A stretch of 64,000 bases of DNA, taken from the NCBI GenBank assembly GCA_946811695.1, contig OX328125.1:47400821-47464820 (forward strand), in the 5' to 3' direction. Under the pieces are notes generated by a model, which saw only the letters and a program-made list of their open reading frames with translations, had not been told where the DNA came from and searched no databases. Position 1 is the first letter of the stretch; the number at the start of each line of letters is the position of its first letter. The DNA is from Gonocerus acuteangulatus (lineage: Eukaryota > Arthropoda > Insecta > Hemiptera > Coreidae). Shown one piece after another: positions 36,124-50,700 of the stretch. The translations under genes were made by a program, and so were the position numbers.

Positions 36124-39100
36124 CTGAAAATAGAATTATTACTTCAATTTATTAACTTTCACTTTTGGTGTGAATCCTACGTAAACAATAGCTAAACTAC
36201 TGATAAGAAATTTTAAGGAGATCGTTGAACCCCCCATTAACAACTCTTTATGATGTATTTTATTTTTGGCCAGATGAGAACGTAAATCCTAAATATGAAC
36301 TATGGTGAGTGTACAGGTACCACTCAAGTAACTTCTTCCACCTAAACCCTTCGATATAATACTGAAATAGACCTTAAAAGCTACGAGCCTTAAGTCATGA
36401 GATCACCCAAGGCTACTATAGAGAACATAATATTAGAGCAAACAAGTTTTTCGTACTTCCCGGTTCGCACTGGTTTTTCTCAAAAGAAAAAATAGGTCTG
36501 AGCCATAATTCCATAGTCAAATGCTTATTCAATAGTCATGCTATCATCTTATTAAGAAAAATCAAATCGAACATTTCCTTCCAGATAATTAATGGCTAAC
36601 AACCCTTGTAACAAAAGTCAAAAATCACCTCTGTACAAAACATTCATGACCATGCCCATAAGCATATCAAGAATGTTTCTGAAATTCAAATCTCATTCTT
36701 ATTGATATTCCAGAATTGCTTTCGTTAATTAGCATAGTGTATGTAAAGACAGGCAACGTTGAGACTAAAATTCTACCCTATAGGTGCTACTGTTATTTTT
36801 TTTTAATAGTAAATGTTTATTTTAAGCCTATACATGATGTAGTAAATTAATTAATTATGTTCCCTTTGTTTAGTGATTAATTGTAAAATATTTTATAAGA
36901 ATCAGTCGTTATTGACACCCCTTTAGGTGATTTTTTTCGTTTTTAACGGCGCATCAACTATTTGGCTAATTTAGGTGTGATATTTTATTTTTGTATCTAT
37001 TCATTTTTTGAAAAGGATGGAAAGGTGTCGTGTCCGGGCCGAGCTACGCTGAAAAATCAAACCAGACCATTGAAAATGCTGGTGTGATTGTTTCACTGTG
37101 TCCCTGCTGTTGCCCCGCCCGGCCCCGACACGGTCTAGTGAGAATCTACCTTTGGATTTGGGTTGGATGAGAATTTGAAATGTGAGGTTAGAATCGGGAT
37201 TTCGCAAGATCCTTCGGCAAGGGAACATTGAAGGCGTATTGTAAGGCTTTGCCGAAAACATAAAAATGTGCGTTGACTATTATGCATAAGAATATGGATT
37301 GGATAGCTTCTATTTGGTGTATGTTTGTTTCGCTAATCCCCATAATTCAATTTCTTACTTCCGAATACACATGGTGATCGTATTTGTACAGAGTTAGCTT
37401 GTTTTGATGATTTACCATTTAGCTGATTAGGAAGTCGTATATCCTATTCAGTTCTTGTATTTTCAGTTGTCAGTGGGCTCCATGTATTATTTCCAGTAGG
37501 AGTCCCAAGTACTGTATCCATTATACTGGACATTGACGACATGGTGGACAGGCACTCTTATTCAAGACTGGTTTTTATTTGGCAGCACTTTTCGGGTTAC
37601 TTTGATTTTCAACTGGTTGGACCATTTCTCGACAGACTCGTGTGCTCGTCGTGCAGGGAAGGGGAAATATATGACAGTATCGCAAGCATAGGTTTATTTT
37701 AAGTGTATTCGGGTGGCTGGGGATGTAAGCCGAGTATGAGAGGAAAAGAAAAGGACGTATGATGTTTCCTGAGGATTTTAGTTGACCAGATAGTGCTAAC
37801 CTAAACTTCAACAAAAATATCTGCTAGGTAAAGTATGCTTTCGGTTGTATTACAACCCCGTGTGCCAACATTTGTTTGACGTCGAGGTAGGCACTGTTGC
37901 AGTATTTTTTTACATTCAAGCGAATAGTGTCAACAATGCTAAATCATTGTTGAATGACGAAGTACCGGAAGTGGAAAGCCAATTGGTGGCCAGGAATATG
38001 GTTTAAGGATTTCACGATTTTAGATCCTCTGTAGGAAACGTTTTCAAAAATGTTGGACATGATTGAGAGTAGGCTCAAAAGACAAAAACCAAAACAATGT
38101 GCGAAGTGTTTTCGTAGCAATAAAAAGAGAAATTCTTTGGATTTAATGGAATATACAGGTATAGAGGACTGGCAGTAAGTTTTTTTAGAATAAGTGGGGA
38201 TTTTCTAGCAAGGTGTTTAATACGTTTATTGGCATAGAAAAACGAATGAACCCATTTTTAAGGCAATAGCATTAACCGTTTTTGAGAAAAATAGTTGTCG
38301 AATAAAGTTTTTGGTTTGGGTACTTAGAATCATGGGATTTCAGCATGTTTGAAATTCATATTAACAAAGATGTTTAAATTTTGGTTACGTTTGGCGTTAA
38401 GAAAGGATTAGAATCAAATATTTTATTTTTAGACATGAAAAGGTCTGGGAATTTCGTATATTTTCCTTAATAACTCGAAAAGGGTTGGGAATCTTGGTAA
38501 GCGCAAGGTTACCATTCGAAAGCTTACTAAATGCTCTACAAAAAAAGTAATTTTCTATTAGGTGATGTCAATCGGATAAATAAGTGCTTAAAACTTCAAA
38601 TGTGTTTGTTTTGCTCTTTTGAACGGGTTTTTGTATTTGTTTAGCTCACTTTTTATTGGTTCTTTTTTTTTAATTGGAATTATTTGTATAATTAGTACTA
38701 TAGTAGAAGAGTCCAAGAAAATGTAAACATTTTGATATTTTTCAATGCATTTAAGAGTGAGATTAGTATCTCTAGAAGTGGATGAAGGCTGCTGCCTGAC
38801 CCTTACTGGTAAGCCCATAAAAGCTTTTCAAGAAAGATCGAACCAAAATAATAACTGTTTCTATTTTAATCTTTCCAAATGAGACTAGGGATAAGAATGG
38901 AACCGCGCTAAGATGACGCAGTTCCTGCGAGTCGGACTTCTTTTAAGGACTTGGCATTCTCTTGGAGAACGGTCGGAGGGACAGTGGGTTCTCTGTAAGA
39001 GAGCTCAAGATCGACGCTTCACCATAAAAAGATTCTGAATGTGGTCTGGAAGTTGAGACCTTGGGATGTAAAGGAAGACGCGTTCTTCATCTACATGATT

Positions 39101-40713
39101 TCTTGACATTCGATCGATTTTTCCCTGGGATAATATGACCACTGGGCATTATTTTTTTTTTTCAGATATTAAGAGCGAAGCTGCTAAATAATGCGTTGTC
39201 TCACTTGTTTGTTATGCATAGTAACGCAATTTTCTGTAATAAGCCATGTTTTGTACCTTTCGTCCTGTTCTATCTTTTCTTGAGCCGACCTTAAAAGACT
39301 CGTATGTGAATTGGCTTGCTCTTGCAGCTTGTTTACTGCTTGATCCAAATGTGTCAATTTCTCCATCTTTAAGTTAATATTGACGGTCATTTCGTCAACC
39401 TAAAAACAAAGTTTCCCATGTAGAAAAGAGGTTTAATTTCGACTTCTAGACATCACGCATTATATTATCTATCCTCCACACACACACAAAAAAAAGGGAA
39501 TTAGAATAAAAGAAGTTATTCAAAACATTTTTCTAATCCATAATCATATAAACGATAAAGAGAGGGTAAGGAGCTGTTAGTTCTAGATTTCCTGTAATTA
39601 TTTTATTTTTAAAGGACTTTATTTTTCGAGTTTTCTAAAAAAAAACTATATTTTTCAGTCTAGTGTTACTGAATTTTATCTTTTTTCATACGAATCAATG
39701 TCCCTGAAGGATAGAAGTATAATAGCAATAAAGGAATAATATTGAATATTATTTTCATAAATATTAATGTATTAATTTATGTTTTTAGTTAAGAAAATTA
39801 GTGTAAATTATGTTTAGTAAAATAGCTAAAAACAAGACATAAAGTGAGAATATTGCTATTCTTATATTCTATTCCTTTTCTTCCCATTTTTTTTTATTAA
39901 AAATAACTATCCTTACCAGCAGCCGTTTGGTTCTTTAACATAAATTAAATTCAATAAATGTTTTTTGTCATGTTTTTCGAGTGAGCTGCACACCCGGTGT
40001 ATAGTGATTTTATTTCTGTCAATTTACTAACGAATTGGGTGATTTCCATAGTAAACATGTTCTGTTGTTTTTTTTTTTTTTAATTAAAAATGAACAATAT
40101 AAAGAAAAAAAAAGTCTCTTCTGGGGACCGTGTTCGAAAAAATCGGATGGGTGACCAAAAGGGGAAACCACGCGCCCTTGGGATTACTAAAAGGTGACAA
40201 GCTCTTTAGAAAGGCCGGCGCTAATAGCCCAGAATGGTTATGGAACTTCACTGATTACAATTAGGTCATAAGTGCGTTTGTTGCCATAATGAGTGAAGGT
40301 ACTATAAACAAGTGTTATAAGGAAATTTACACAAAATATATATTGTTTCATTCTTATTTTCGAGCCTAGATTATACTGATCCGCTTTATGAATCACGACA
40401 GCCCAAAGAACCCCTAAAACTGTTCCTGCCGAGTATCACAGGCTCAGATCAATATACTACTATGACGGCTCTGCTATTTATACACGAGTCTGTAAGACTG
40501 ACTAGATTAAGGTTTGCGTGTATGTTCTTTAGGAGTTCACAGAAATACCTTACTCCCAATCCTCATTCAAATATAATTTACACAGCAATTCATTCTTAAA
40601 AGAACTATTTTATTTAGCACTCGTCGAAGGAAAGGAGCTCTTGACGTTGCACGCATGAAATAATGTTTACCAAAATTCTTCAAATCCGCTTTGACCCAAC
40701 CTACTAGATATAA

Positions 40714-40770
<57 letters not shown>

Positions 40771-43700
40771 TGTGTGTGTGTGTGTATGTGTTTTAACTCT
40801 GAAATGACATAATAAATTTCAGTTTCCAGTAAAAACAGCAAAATGTTTGATGGTGATATGTGAAGAGTTCTGTGATAAGATTAAAAAAAATAACATCAGG
40901 GATAAGTATTATATGTAAACATGCTAACATGACGCAGTTCCTGTTAGTCGGCATTTTCTATACTTGATCTACGCCAATAAAACATCAATTTAATTCATTT
41001 TTTTAAAAACCTAAGCCAAAATTCTAGTTATTTTTGCTCATTTAAAAAACCATTGAGCACATCACCTTAAAAGTAGTTTTAATCGATTCATAGGAATGAT
41101 GTCGTGGAGAATCGAATTATACATACATAAATCGTGCTTGGTACCTATTAACCCAGAACTGTAAGTGCTACTATTTTTTTTGCAGAAATGTTCTCCACGT
41201 GCTTCTTTGGTTATTTTTTGCTGGTTAACGAACTTTATGTTTCGTTTTTGACGTAGTCCTTTTGTGGTAACTTTCCTCAAAAAGAAACAATTTTTTTTAG
41301 ACAGAAGAGCGCGAACAGACAAATATATTCATATAAATTGCACAAATTTGGTTGCACATGTTTGACTATATTTCCCATCATTTCGTCAACTTGAGAAGTG
41401 GATATTTCGCCCTATAGATACAGAAGAAATAAACAATCTAGGAAGTAGACACATATACCCTCAATAAAACCGAGTGTCGCAGCCTGCCTGGTCTATTTAT
41501 TTTATCGATGACATAGTTACCCTTGGAACGGGCAATGTATTATTACGAGATTGCCTCAGATTGGCCCTTGTTCGAAAATAGCAAATAAAGACGTCCCCGG
41601 GGAGGAGCAGGTAAAGAGGGGAGAGGCCCCCTAAGACAGTTCCAGTCCTGTAACCGATTCCAGTTGGCCGCCTTCCAGACTGCTCCTGATCCACGAGCTG
41701 ACGTCACCGGGTTGACTCATCTCCCGCGAGTCCGGGGGTGACGTTCAACAGGTAGGAGGGGGTGGTTGTTGATATAGTTCGGAAGGGGTGGCTCTGACTC
41801 AGCGACAAGGGGTTGCATATCGAGCGATGACTCAAACACCGACAGACAGACCGGCTGCTCACCTGGAGGCAGACAATCAGCCGCCCCTCACATTTTGGTT
41901 CGATATCTTTCCTTCTCACACCAGTCACCTAATGATCAATAAAACTGAGTTCAAAGAAATGTGTGGATAAAACAGTATCGAGCAGTTGCTCGCACTCCGG
42001 ATTTCATTTTTATATTTATATACAATTCGACATTTAAATAATCACTCAATTTATTTAATTTTGAATTAATTATAAATTGATGAATTAAATTGATTTTTTG
42101 CTGTGCTGGAAATTCGATTGATGTCTGTTCATGTTCATTCTCGTTGCTTACCGTGGTAGACTGTTGCTCATGTCACAAACAAAAACAATAAAAAAAAAAA
42201 TATTTCTAAAAAATAAGAATCTACCAACTATTGGATGAATGATATAATATATTTTCAGCCTATTAAGTGAAGAAAGTGCAGAGATATTGAATAAAAAAAT
42301 TATTAATTTTTAACCTCTTATTCGTTTTGGATTGGGACACTAAAAACGTAGCACTAGAGTTTTCTTCTGTATCAATTTATTTTAAAAAATCTCTCACATC
42401 CACGTTTTGTTAGCCTCAGGACTCACTTCAGAAACTAACCCAGAGAGGAACTGAACAATTGTTTAGGTCCATGAACATATTTATATACAATATCGCACAT
42501 TTGATATATTATTAATGGTAAACTTTATAAATCCTAAAACAAACTTTAACTGTTTGTCAGAAAGGGTTGTATATCCTGTATATGATTTGGCGACAACTGT
42601 AATGAGATGGATATTATTTATTATATAAATATACGTTATTTAACACATTGTTACTTAAAAGGTTCTTCGCCACAAACCAAAGGTACGATATGAAGATCCT
42701 TTTAAGGAAGAATCTGTTAAATAAATCAACCACGGAAAAAATCGTAAACTGGACAATATATATTATTTTTCGACCACTATAAGCTCCCCGATAGACGTAA
42801 TATTGATATAGTCTTACAAAGGTTTTTACTAAATACTGGCTAATAAATAATATTTTAATAAAAATATTATTTTTTATGATCTTTTCACGGCGTGAAACAT
42901 AAAAGGTGTTCGTAGGAGATTAGGAGCGAGGTTAGCTCAGTGGTAGAGCACTCGACTACGAACTGGAGGACCCGAGTTCAAATCCCGAGCGAACACTTAA
43001 GATTTTTATCTTCTAGTGTCATTGTTCGAGAATTGGTCATGGAGTCCCAGATTATCCCTAGGTTCACCCCGTCCGCAATTAATTAATTAATGGGTACCTG
43101 CAAAGGGAAAAACCAAGCGGCCAGAGCGTAGTACTGACCACACTATCTCCCTAGTGGGCCGTGTAGTCCGATACCTCTACAGTATCTGTCCCTCTGAGCC
43201 CTTGTGGCTTATTACGGGACTGATTTGATTTCTTAGGAGAATAAAAAGGCATCATTTGTAACACTAAATGTCTTTTAACAAAACTAGTGAATTTTCCCCT
43301 ATAGATGGTAATTATAACTCAGTGTTAACATAGAGTTTTGTTGGTTCTCAAATGCTCTAACGCTTCGTTGTTAGATGATTGATTTTTATTCAATATTTGT
43401 AATCTTACTTATTACATTAAAACTATTTTTTTATTATTTATTTATCTCCCGATGCACCTACTGCTACGGTCATTAGCACCACTATATTTATTATAATCAA
43501 ACAGATAAATTTGAACTTTCATCCCATTGTAGAAGGCAATAATAATGATGATAATTACTAATAATAAGAATAATGAACCACGATAATTAAAGTAGATAGA
43601 TATAATCAGGGCCCCTTATTAAGGGGAAAAGCAACTCAACCTAAAAGATCTATTAAAAGGAATTTAAACAACATTCCTTTTTATGGCAAAGATGATGTCG

Positions 43701-46700
43701 GTGCGAATAACACAAGTTTCAATATTTCTAAAGTTTTAGAAAAGATTTTCTCCTTGTGGTTAGTTTTTGAACTAATAAGCAACATTCATGGTATTTGTCT
43801 TAGAAAAAAAAACTCTTTCTACTGCACCAAAAGTACTATACAGTATACCAATCATTTTGATTAGAAACAAAGTAGTATAAAATCTGCACATACCTTTAGT
43901 TTTATCTGCGGTACTACACGTTGGCATAAGTCTCTCCAACTGCGAACCCCGTAAGAAGATCCATTACAAAACGTCTATGCATATTTACTAAACTAAACAT
44001 TTATATAAAATTCCTTTAAAAAGATATGGTACACAAAATCATTTAATATAATGGAATCTAAGAACGGAAGTCGCAAGGTTGGGGATAATTAAATAAAAAC
44101 TGATCAAGAAAATATATAATTGATTGCTAAAATAAATATATGTATTCATATAATAACTATTCAGATGGAAATACTTTGATCTGGGAAAAAATAACTATAT
44201 TAAAACTATTTAAGGTAAAATATGCAGCAACTACAGACTACCACCAGTGTCTGCTTCTTTAAAAACTAAATTAAAATTATGTCCCCATTATAAGGCTTGT
44301 TATATTGAAAAAATATTACCCCTGGATATTCAAAAATAATGCTCTTCCTTCAAATATAATTTTACTTTTCATCACATCAGAAGATTTTCACATCTCATTC
44401 CTTCATTACTGATATTTTTGTTTTTAACAACGCCTCTATTTGAATAACTCAGATTTTTGGTGTAAAATTTTATTCAATAGAAGCCTCCATGTTTAGTTCT
44501 AAATATCACCACCCGATGTTTCTTTTTTCATAGTAAATGTATTTGTTACATTTATAATGACGGAATTTGAATAATTCAGAATTAAATAAAGCCAGTTTCG
44601 TAAAAAATGCGTCATCTTAACGAATTTACACTACGTTCTTATCTCATTCCGAAAGCTTGGGATAGAAAAAGTAAATATTTTGCGAAAACTTTAATCACCT
44701 ATTCCAATATCTTGAAGAAAAACTATATGTTCTGCACCATAGACAACTGACAGTAGAGGAAATCATTCACGCTTCTTCGAGTTCTGTACGTTCTTAAAGA
44801 AATTTTTAAATAATGCAGCCATATCACCTTGGATGCACCAGATCACGTCGAACACCTCAGTTATGCAATGTCGGGCGACTTCCTCGATGAGTCACTGTCT
44901 ACGAAAATCAAGTGCTATTTTGTCATTTTTACAGGTTGGCAACCTATAGATAACCCGCCGTAAGTAGCCCAACAGTTGACGCACCGTAAAGAATAAATAA
45001 AATAATAAAAACATATTTCTCGTTAACAGATCTTGTTTTGAAGAAAAATGTACTTTAGTGCTAAGCCGAATAATAAAAAAATAAAAAACCTGAGCAAAAC
45101 AGGGACAAAAAACTGTTCATATGAACGAAACTTTGTTCACAGTAACCCACCCCCTCCCTCTCTTCAGATGGACCTCTTTTACTGGTTAACATTAACAAGA
45201 TTCATTCGAAGAAATGTTTCAAAAATGATTTCTTGAGTGCCAACGACATATCTACATTCCTTCTTTAAGTGCTAATAATAATAATTACCTAAAATTTAAC
45301 AAACTATTTCTGATTTGCTAATTACCTTATCGAGTAATGCTCTGTTATCACTTTTCAGTTTTTTAATCTTCTCTCTTTCCTTCTGAAGTTGTGTTTCGTA
45401 AGCATTTGCTTCACTCTGAGCCATTATAAAAGCATTTTTATTATTTAGCGATTCGGTCCTTACTTGGCTAAGAACGTCCTGTGTTGACTCGAGCAGTTTT
45501 TTGGCATCCTCCTTTTCCTAAATTGAAGAAGGAACACGTTCAGCCATGGAGTTAAAGTGGATTTTTATTTTGAATTTAAATGAATATGTATAATAAATGA
45601 ATTCCGGATGGTTAATAGATTAAATCTAAAATCTAGCTAATGCTTGAAAAAAAATCACTAAAATAACAATTAGAATAATCACTTTCATAAATTAATTAAA
45701 CTTTCTTTGTAAAGTAATCAATTACTTCATTAATATTTTAAAACGATGGAAGAAAGATTGCTAATCAAAGATTTGCCAGATATTAACACTTCCCATCAAC
45801 AAATAAGAATATAATATCCCATAGGAATTGCACATGTCTCGTAAACAAAGCTATATTCTTGGCTCGTTTACATTCTTGAGGAACGCATTTTTTTAAAAAA
45901 AGTTAACAATCATAAAAATATGTTTTAACATATTATTGTTTTAACTAGCCCAATTGTTTGTTATGGGAATATTGTATGCCAACTTTCGGGGCGAAAGAAC
46001 CAAAATTGTGGCCACTTTAGTAATAACACACAAATTCTCCCTCTATATCTAAATGTACAGAAAAATTGATAGATAGAAATTTTAACGGGGCAATTTCGGT
46101 ATCTAGTAGGTAGAACCAGACTTGGGAATATTCACAATCCTAATTACGGACAGAAAAAGAATTGTGATTACTGTTGTAATCCCAGGAAAAAATATAACTA
46201 CGTAATCATAGGCAGAATCGCATAAACAGCTGTGATTACAGTCGTAATTGCAGAAAAATGTTTGAATTACGAGTGTAATCACAGAAAAATGATGTGATTA
46301 CGATTGTAATTACAAAAAAATGATGTGATTACGAGTGTAATCACAGAAAAATGACGTGATTACGAGTGTAATTACAGAAAAATGACGTGATTACGAGTGT
46401 AATTACAGAAAATGATGTGACTAGGAGTGTACTTATAACCAAGGATGTGCTTACAAGCGTAATTGTAATCACTCTTGTAATTACGACTATAATCATAATG
46501 ATATCTCTAGGGTCTGTGATTATATTCGTAATCGCAGTCACATCTCGAAAGCCTATAATTGTAAATTAGAATCGGCTTAAGAAATTTCAGAACATTTTTT
46601 ATTAAAAACTAAAGCATTAGAAGTATTAACAAGGTTTAAAGAATATTGTTATCCTATATATTAAATATCCTATATTTTTCGGGGAAAAAATCGTAATAAA

Positions 46701-47651
46701 ATAGTGGAACTCACGAATGTTCATTAATATGCTTCCAGATACACTTTATACCAACGGGTAATGGACCAGCCAACAGCTCATTTCAGGCGGCTCTATCTGT
46801 TCCTTACCTTCTCAAGCGGCGGATCCCGATTTCCTTCAAATCCTTCTCCACATAGTCTAACCACCGCAATCGAGGTTTTCCCCGCCTTCTTCCCCCACCC
46901 GGCATTCCGTAAGGAGCTTCATTGCTAATCTCTCAGGGGACATTCTCTCCGCATGTCCCAACCACCTAACACGTTTTATGAAAGAAAATATTTTTGGGGC
47001 ACAAATTGATCATATTTTTTGCTCTATGGTCTAGTGGCTAACGCTTTAGAGTCATATGCGGGAGATGGTAGGTTCGATCTCCACCGGTGGCAGGAATTTT
47101 CTCATCTCACGGCTCATTGGGAAAATTCCTCACGATCACCCTGGATATCGGCGCTAATGGTCTAGACGTCGATGCGCCGTAAACAAAAATAATAATAAAA
47201 AAATTGAAAAAAATCTAGTGATATTTATATGTCTTGCTATACCAATATCATATTTTTCTTTATTTCTTGTTGTATTCAAATGATTTCAGAAAAATAAAAA
47301 TTGAAACGGATAGGATATTGACGAAATGCTACGCTAACTTGCTACAAAAGGAATCTTATATGTATATTTTTTTAAATTAACTAAGCTAAATCTTTTCAGT
47401 TTATCATACTTAACGTAAAATAAAAACTCAAAGAAATTACCCTCTTCGCTAAATTATATTGCTCTTGAAGTGATGAGAGAAGGCCTTTTAATGAACTAAT
47501 CTCTTTAAATGAGTTAGATATTACTTGTTCGTCCGATTTAAGAAGTGCTTTGAGTGTAGAAACTTGTAACTTCAAATTCGATACCTGGAAGAAAAAAAAA
47601 TCAATCATCTTTTAAAATGTATAAAAAAGGTTCTCTGTATGTTATGAACCA

Positions 47652-47721
<70 letters not shown>

Positions 47722-50700
47722 TATCATCTTTTTAATAGAGTAGGCGCCTTTTTGAATAAAAAGAAAAACAAATTCTAGAGCAGGATGGTAAATTTTTTTT
47801 TTTTTTAATACAGCCAACCTCTACACCAGTGGCTAACGCCTTAGATAATCACTAGGGAGATGTGTTTGAGTCCCAACTGCAGTAGGCTGATTTTTTTTTT
47901 TTTTTTTTCATTTCACGGCCTGATGAAGGATTTCCTTGCTCCATCATGGATGTTAGGCAATGTGGCAACCTTTAGATAGCCCGGCTCTAATGACCTAGGT
48001 GTCGATGCGCTGCAGAGTGGTTCAGATCCGCCCATCATGGTGCAAAAAATAGAAAAACCCAACATCTTTTAAGAAACACCAAAACATGTCTAGAAGGTTC
48101 TATAGTAACCATTTATTAAATTAATAAAGAAATTTTAATTTTGTATACGTCCATTTAGTCTCTGAGATGGTTTTAAGATGGCGGTTCTAAACATGTGTGC
48201 TCACACATTATTTGCAACCCTAGGATACTAGTCAATTAATATGGCATAATAATTTTTTATTTTTATAATTTTTTCTGTTATAAATGTACCATAGATGGAC
48301 TACATAAATATGACAAAACGAGCGAAATATCTTGATATGAAGTTGGGTAACAGATTTTTAAAGTTAAGTATTTTTTAACACGCCTATGTGAAATTTAGAA
48401 AGGTTTTAAAAATCGGCATCACCAGGAATCACGGAGTTATTTTTGTCAGCTCGTAGCCTTTACATTCCTCTAACAGAATATGTAAGGTTTGTATACCCCT
48501 TTGGTATTGGGAGGGAATTTTATGGGGAAAACCTAGGTTCGGCGCGGTACCTGCTGCAGTAGCAGGTAGCCCTGACCCTCTACCCATAGGTCATCTGCTG
48601 GCAGTAATTTGGGTCAGTATTCCTTGTGTTGTTCTTGAGTGAAGGTCTAGTGCACATAGATTTCTGCGAAACGATTTTTACTGAGAAGTAAAGGGCAGAT
48701 TTTGCTAAATTCCTTTTTTTTAACTTGGTCATTTATTATGCTGTAATAAATGAAACTCTGATTTGCACCGTTTATAAATGAAGACAAATCATCAATAATG
48801 TGCTACATCTTGTGAAATATTTCCATGAAAAAGTCTGAATAATTATTTAAAATTATTATAGAGTGACATTTTTATTTTTGTATGAAAGTCTGGGCACTGG
48901 GGTTCTATACGTATAAGCTGGCCCTTTGAACGTTATAAAAATTGTTAACTGTTTTTTTGTCACTTAGTCCATAAAAGATGATTGATCTTCAAATATAGAA
49001 GTGCCATTACCAAAAAAATAATTTAAAAGACACCTTTTTTTTTTTTTTAAGAAAGATGCTACGTAGAAGAGATTTTGGATAGCTCAAAATTACTTTGAAA
49101 TTTGTTATAGAAGAGCGATCCAAGCATTTGGTCTTACAGAAGATGACCGTGTTAGAAAAACAATCAAAATTTTATATTCAAATTATATGGCCAGATGGAG
49201 GAAGACTAACAGGGATAAATCTAAATTTGAATCTAAGTTTTCATCGTGGTTGGAAGAAGAAATTATTTTTCTTACTGGCGAAGTGGATGCCATACCTTCA
49301 ACTAGCTCGGGGAAAAGGGGTCGGCCAAAGAAACCGTTCGAGGACGCGAAGGAGAGAACGAAGAAAAACAAAAATTAATAAAACTGTTAGAGCAAAGCCT
49401 TTTTTACACTTTACTTCTGTTGTAAACATTGCCTAGAGTTTTGAAACGTCATCGCTTGTTAAGTAAAAGCACATACTAAATAAATAAAGCCTTCATTTTA
49501 GAAAAGATGACTTCAGCGGCTGGATCGAATTCAATAACTTATAATAATTCGGAATCTAATTATTTTTTTAGAATTAACTAATTATTGGTTTTTAATCCGG
49601 AACCAAATTATTAATGTACATGTACCGGCCATAATTTTTATTTTCATGCAACGAATCTCGGTGGATAGTCATGCCCAACTAATACGGAACGTTTCCTGCA
49701 ACAAAAATCAAAACCGAAGATGGGGTTTACTCCAGAAATAAAGAATTAATGATAAAGTCAGCTGTTTTCAAAAATTCCATCACGCAGGAGCAGCATAACT
49801 AAGCTCTTTCCTAAGAATTTGGGTAGTGTAGACTGCATTCCTGAATAATTTGCTTTAAATAACCTATATTAATAAAATTAAAAGATGAATAGTTTATTTT
49901 TCTCTGTAGATTACCACTAAGAATAAAGAAAAAATATAACAAAAACTACGGCTGGTATGGTCAAATTAGTGTTTTGTGTCCGGGGTAAACCCCCCTTCCG
50001 GTGGAACGATTTTGTTGGTTAAGGAATTCGTTCAATAGTTTGCCAAGTGAACGCCATAAACTAAGTTTCATGGCGAAAAAAAAAAACAAATACACTGGAC
50101 GCTATCGTGTTAACAGACATATACATATATATGTATATATATTAACAGAGGTCATTTTCCGTGCCTACTAGGTAGGATCGATAAAGATTTGAAAAAAAAA
50201 TTTCGAAAATTCCGTCATGATAGCAACCTTAATAGCTACTTTCCTTAAGAGGAAAGTGCTAATATAAAGATACAACTATTTACGTTTATTTTGTATTTAT
50301 TTAGAAAACGGCGATAACCTGTATATAACGCGTCCTAAAAATCTGTGTCGTTTATAAACGGACATTAAATTTAAATAAATAAAATTAAGCAATCTTTTTA
50401 GGAATGCAGCATAAATAGCCCACCATGCTTAGGAATGAGCTTAGTTTTGCAGTTTCTGCATAATGGACTTTTTACACTTATTCCAATTTTATTAGATAGC
50501 CGAGAGTATTTTTTAATTTAATTTACAACCCCCTCACCGTATTTACATTTGAAGAAATCTGTTATTTCGGCAAACCTTTTTTATACAATGACAATATCGT
50601 ACTAGTATTTCTAAAGTGACAAAACTAAAAAATGGGTGTTTTTCAGTTATGACTACGAAAGAAATTGGTAAATTGGTCTTTATCAACCATCACAACTGTA

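Noticed and set aside
37001..37814. Two minus-strand open frames in a GC-richer block, considered as Penelope or non-LTR reverse transcriptase.
   Set aside because: No catalytic or family motif could be read in any frame, so only an unclassified insertion is reported.
41497..41970. Open frames on both strands in the GC-richer segment.
   Set aside because: No family motif; the segment looks like an LTR or other non-coding repeat.
42927..43000. A possible functional tRNA gene with good A- and B-boxes.
   Set aside because: No acceptor stem pairs, and the downstream body is repeated elsewhere in the window, so it is a SINE head.
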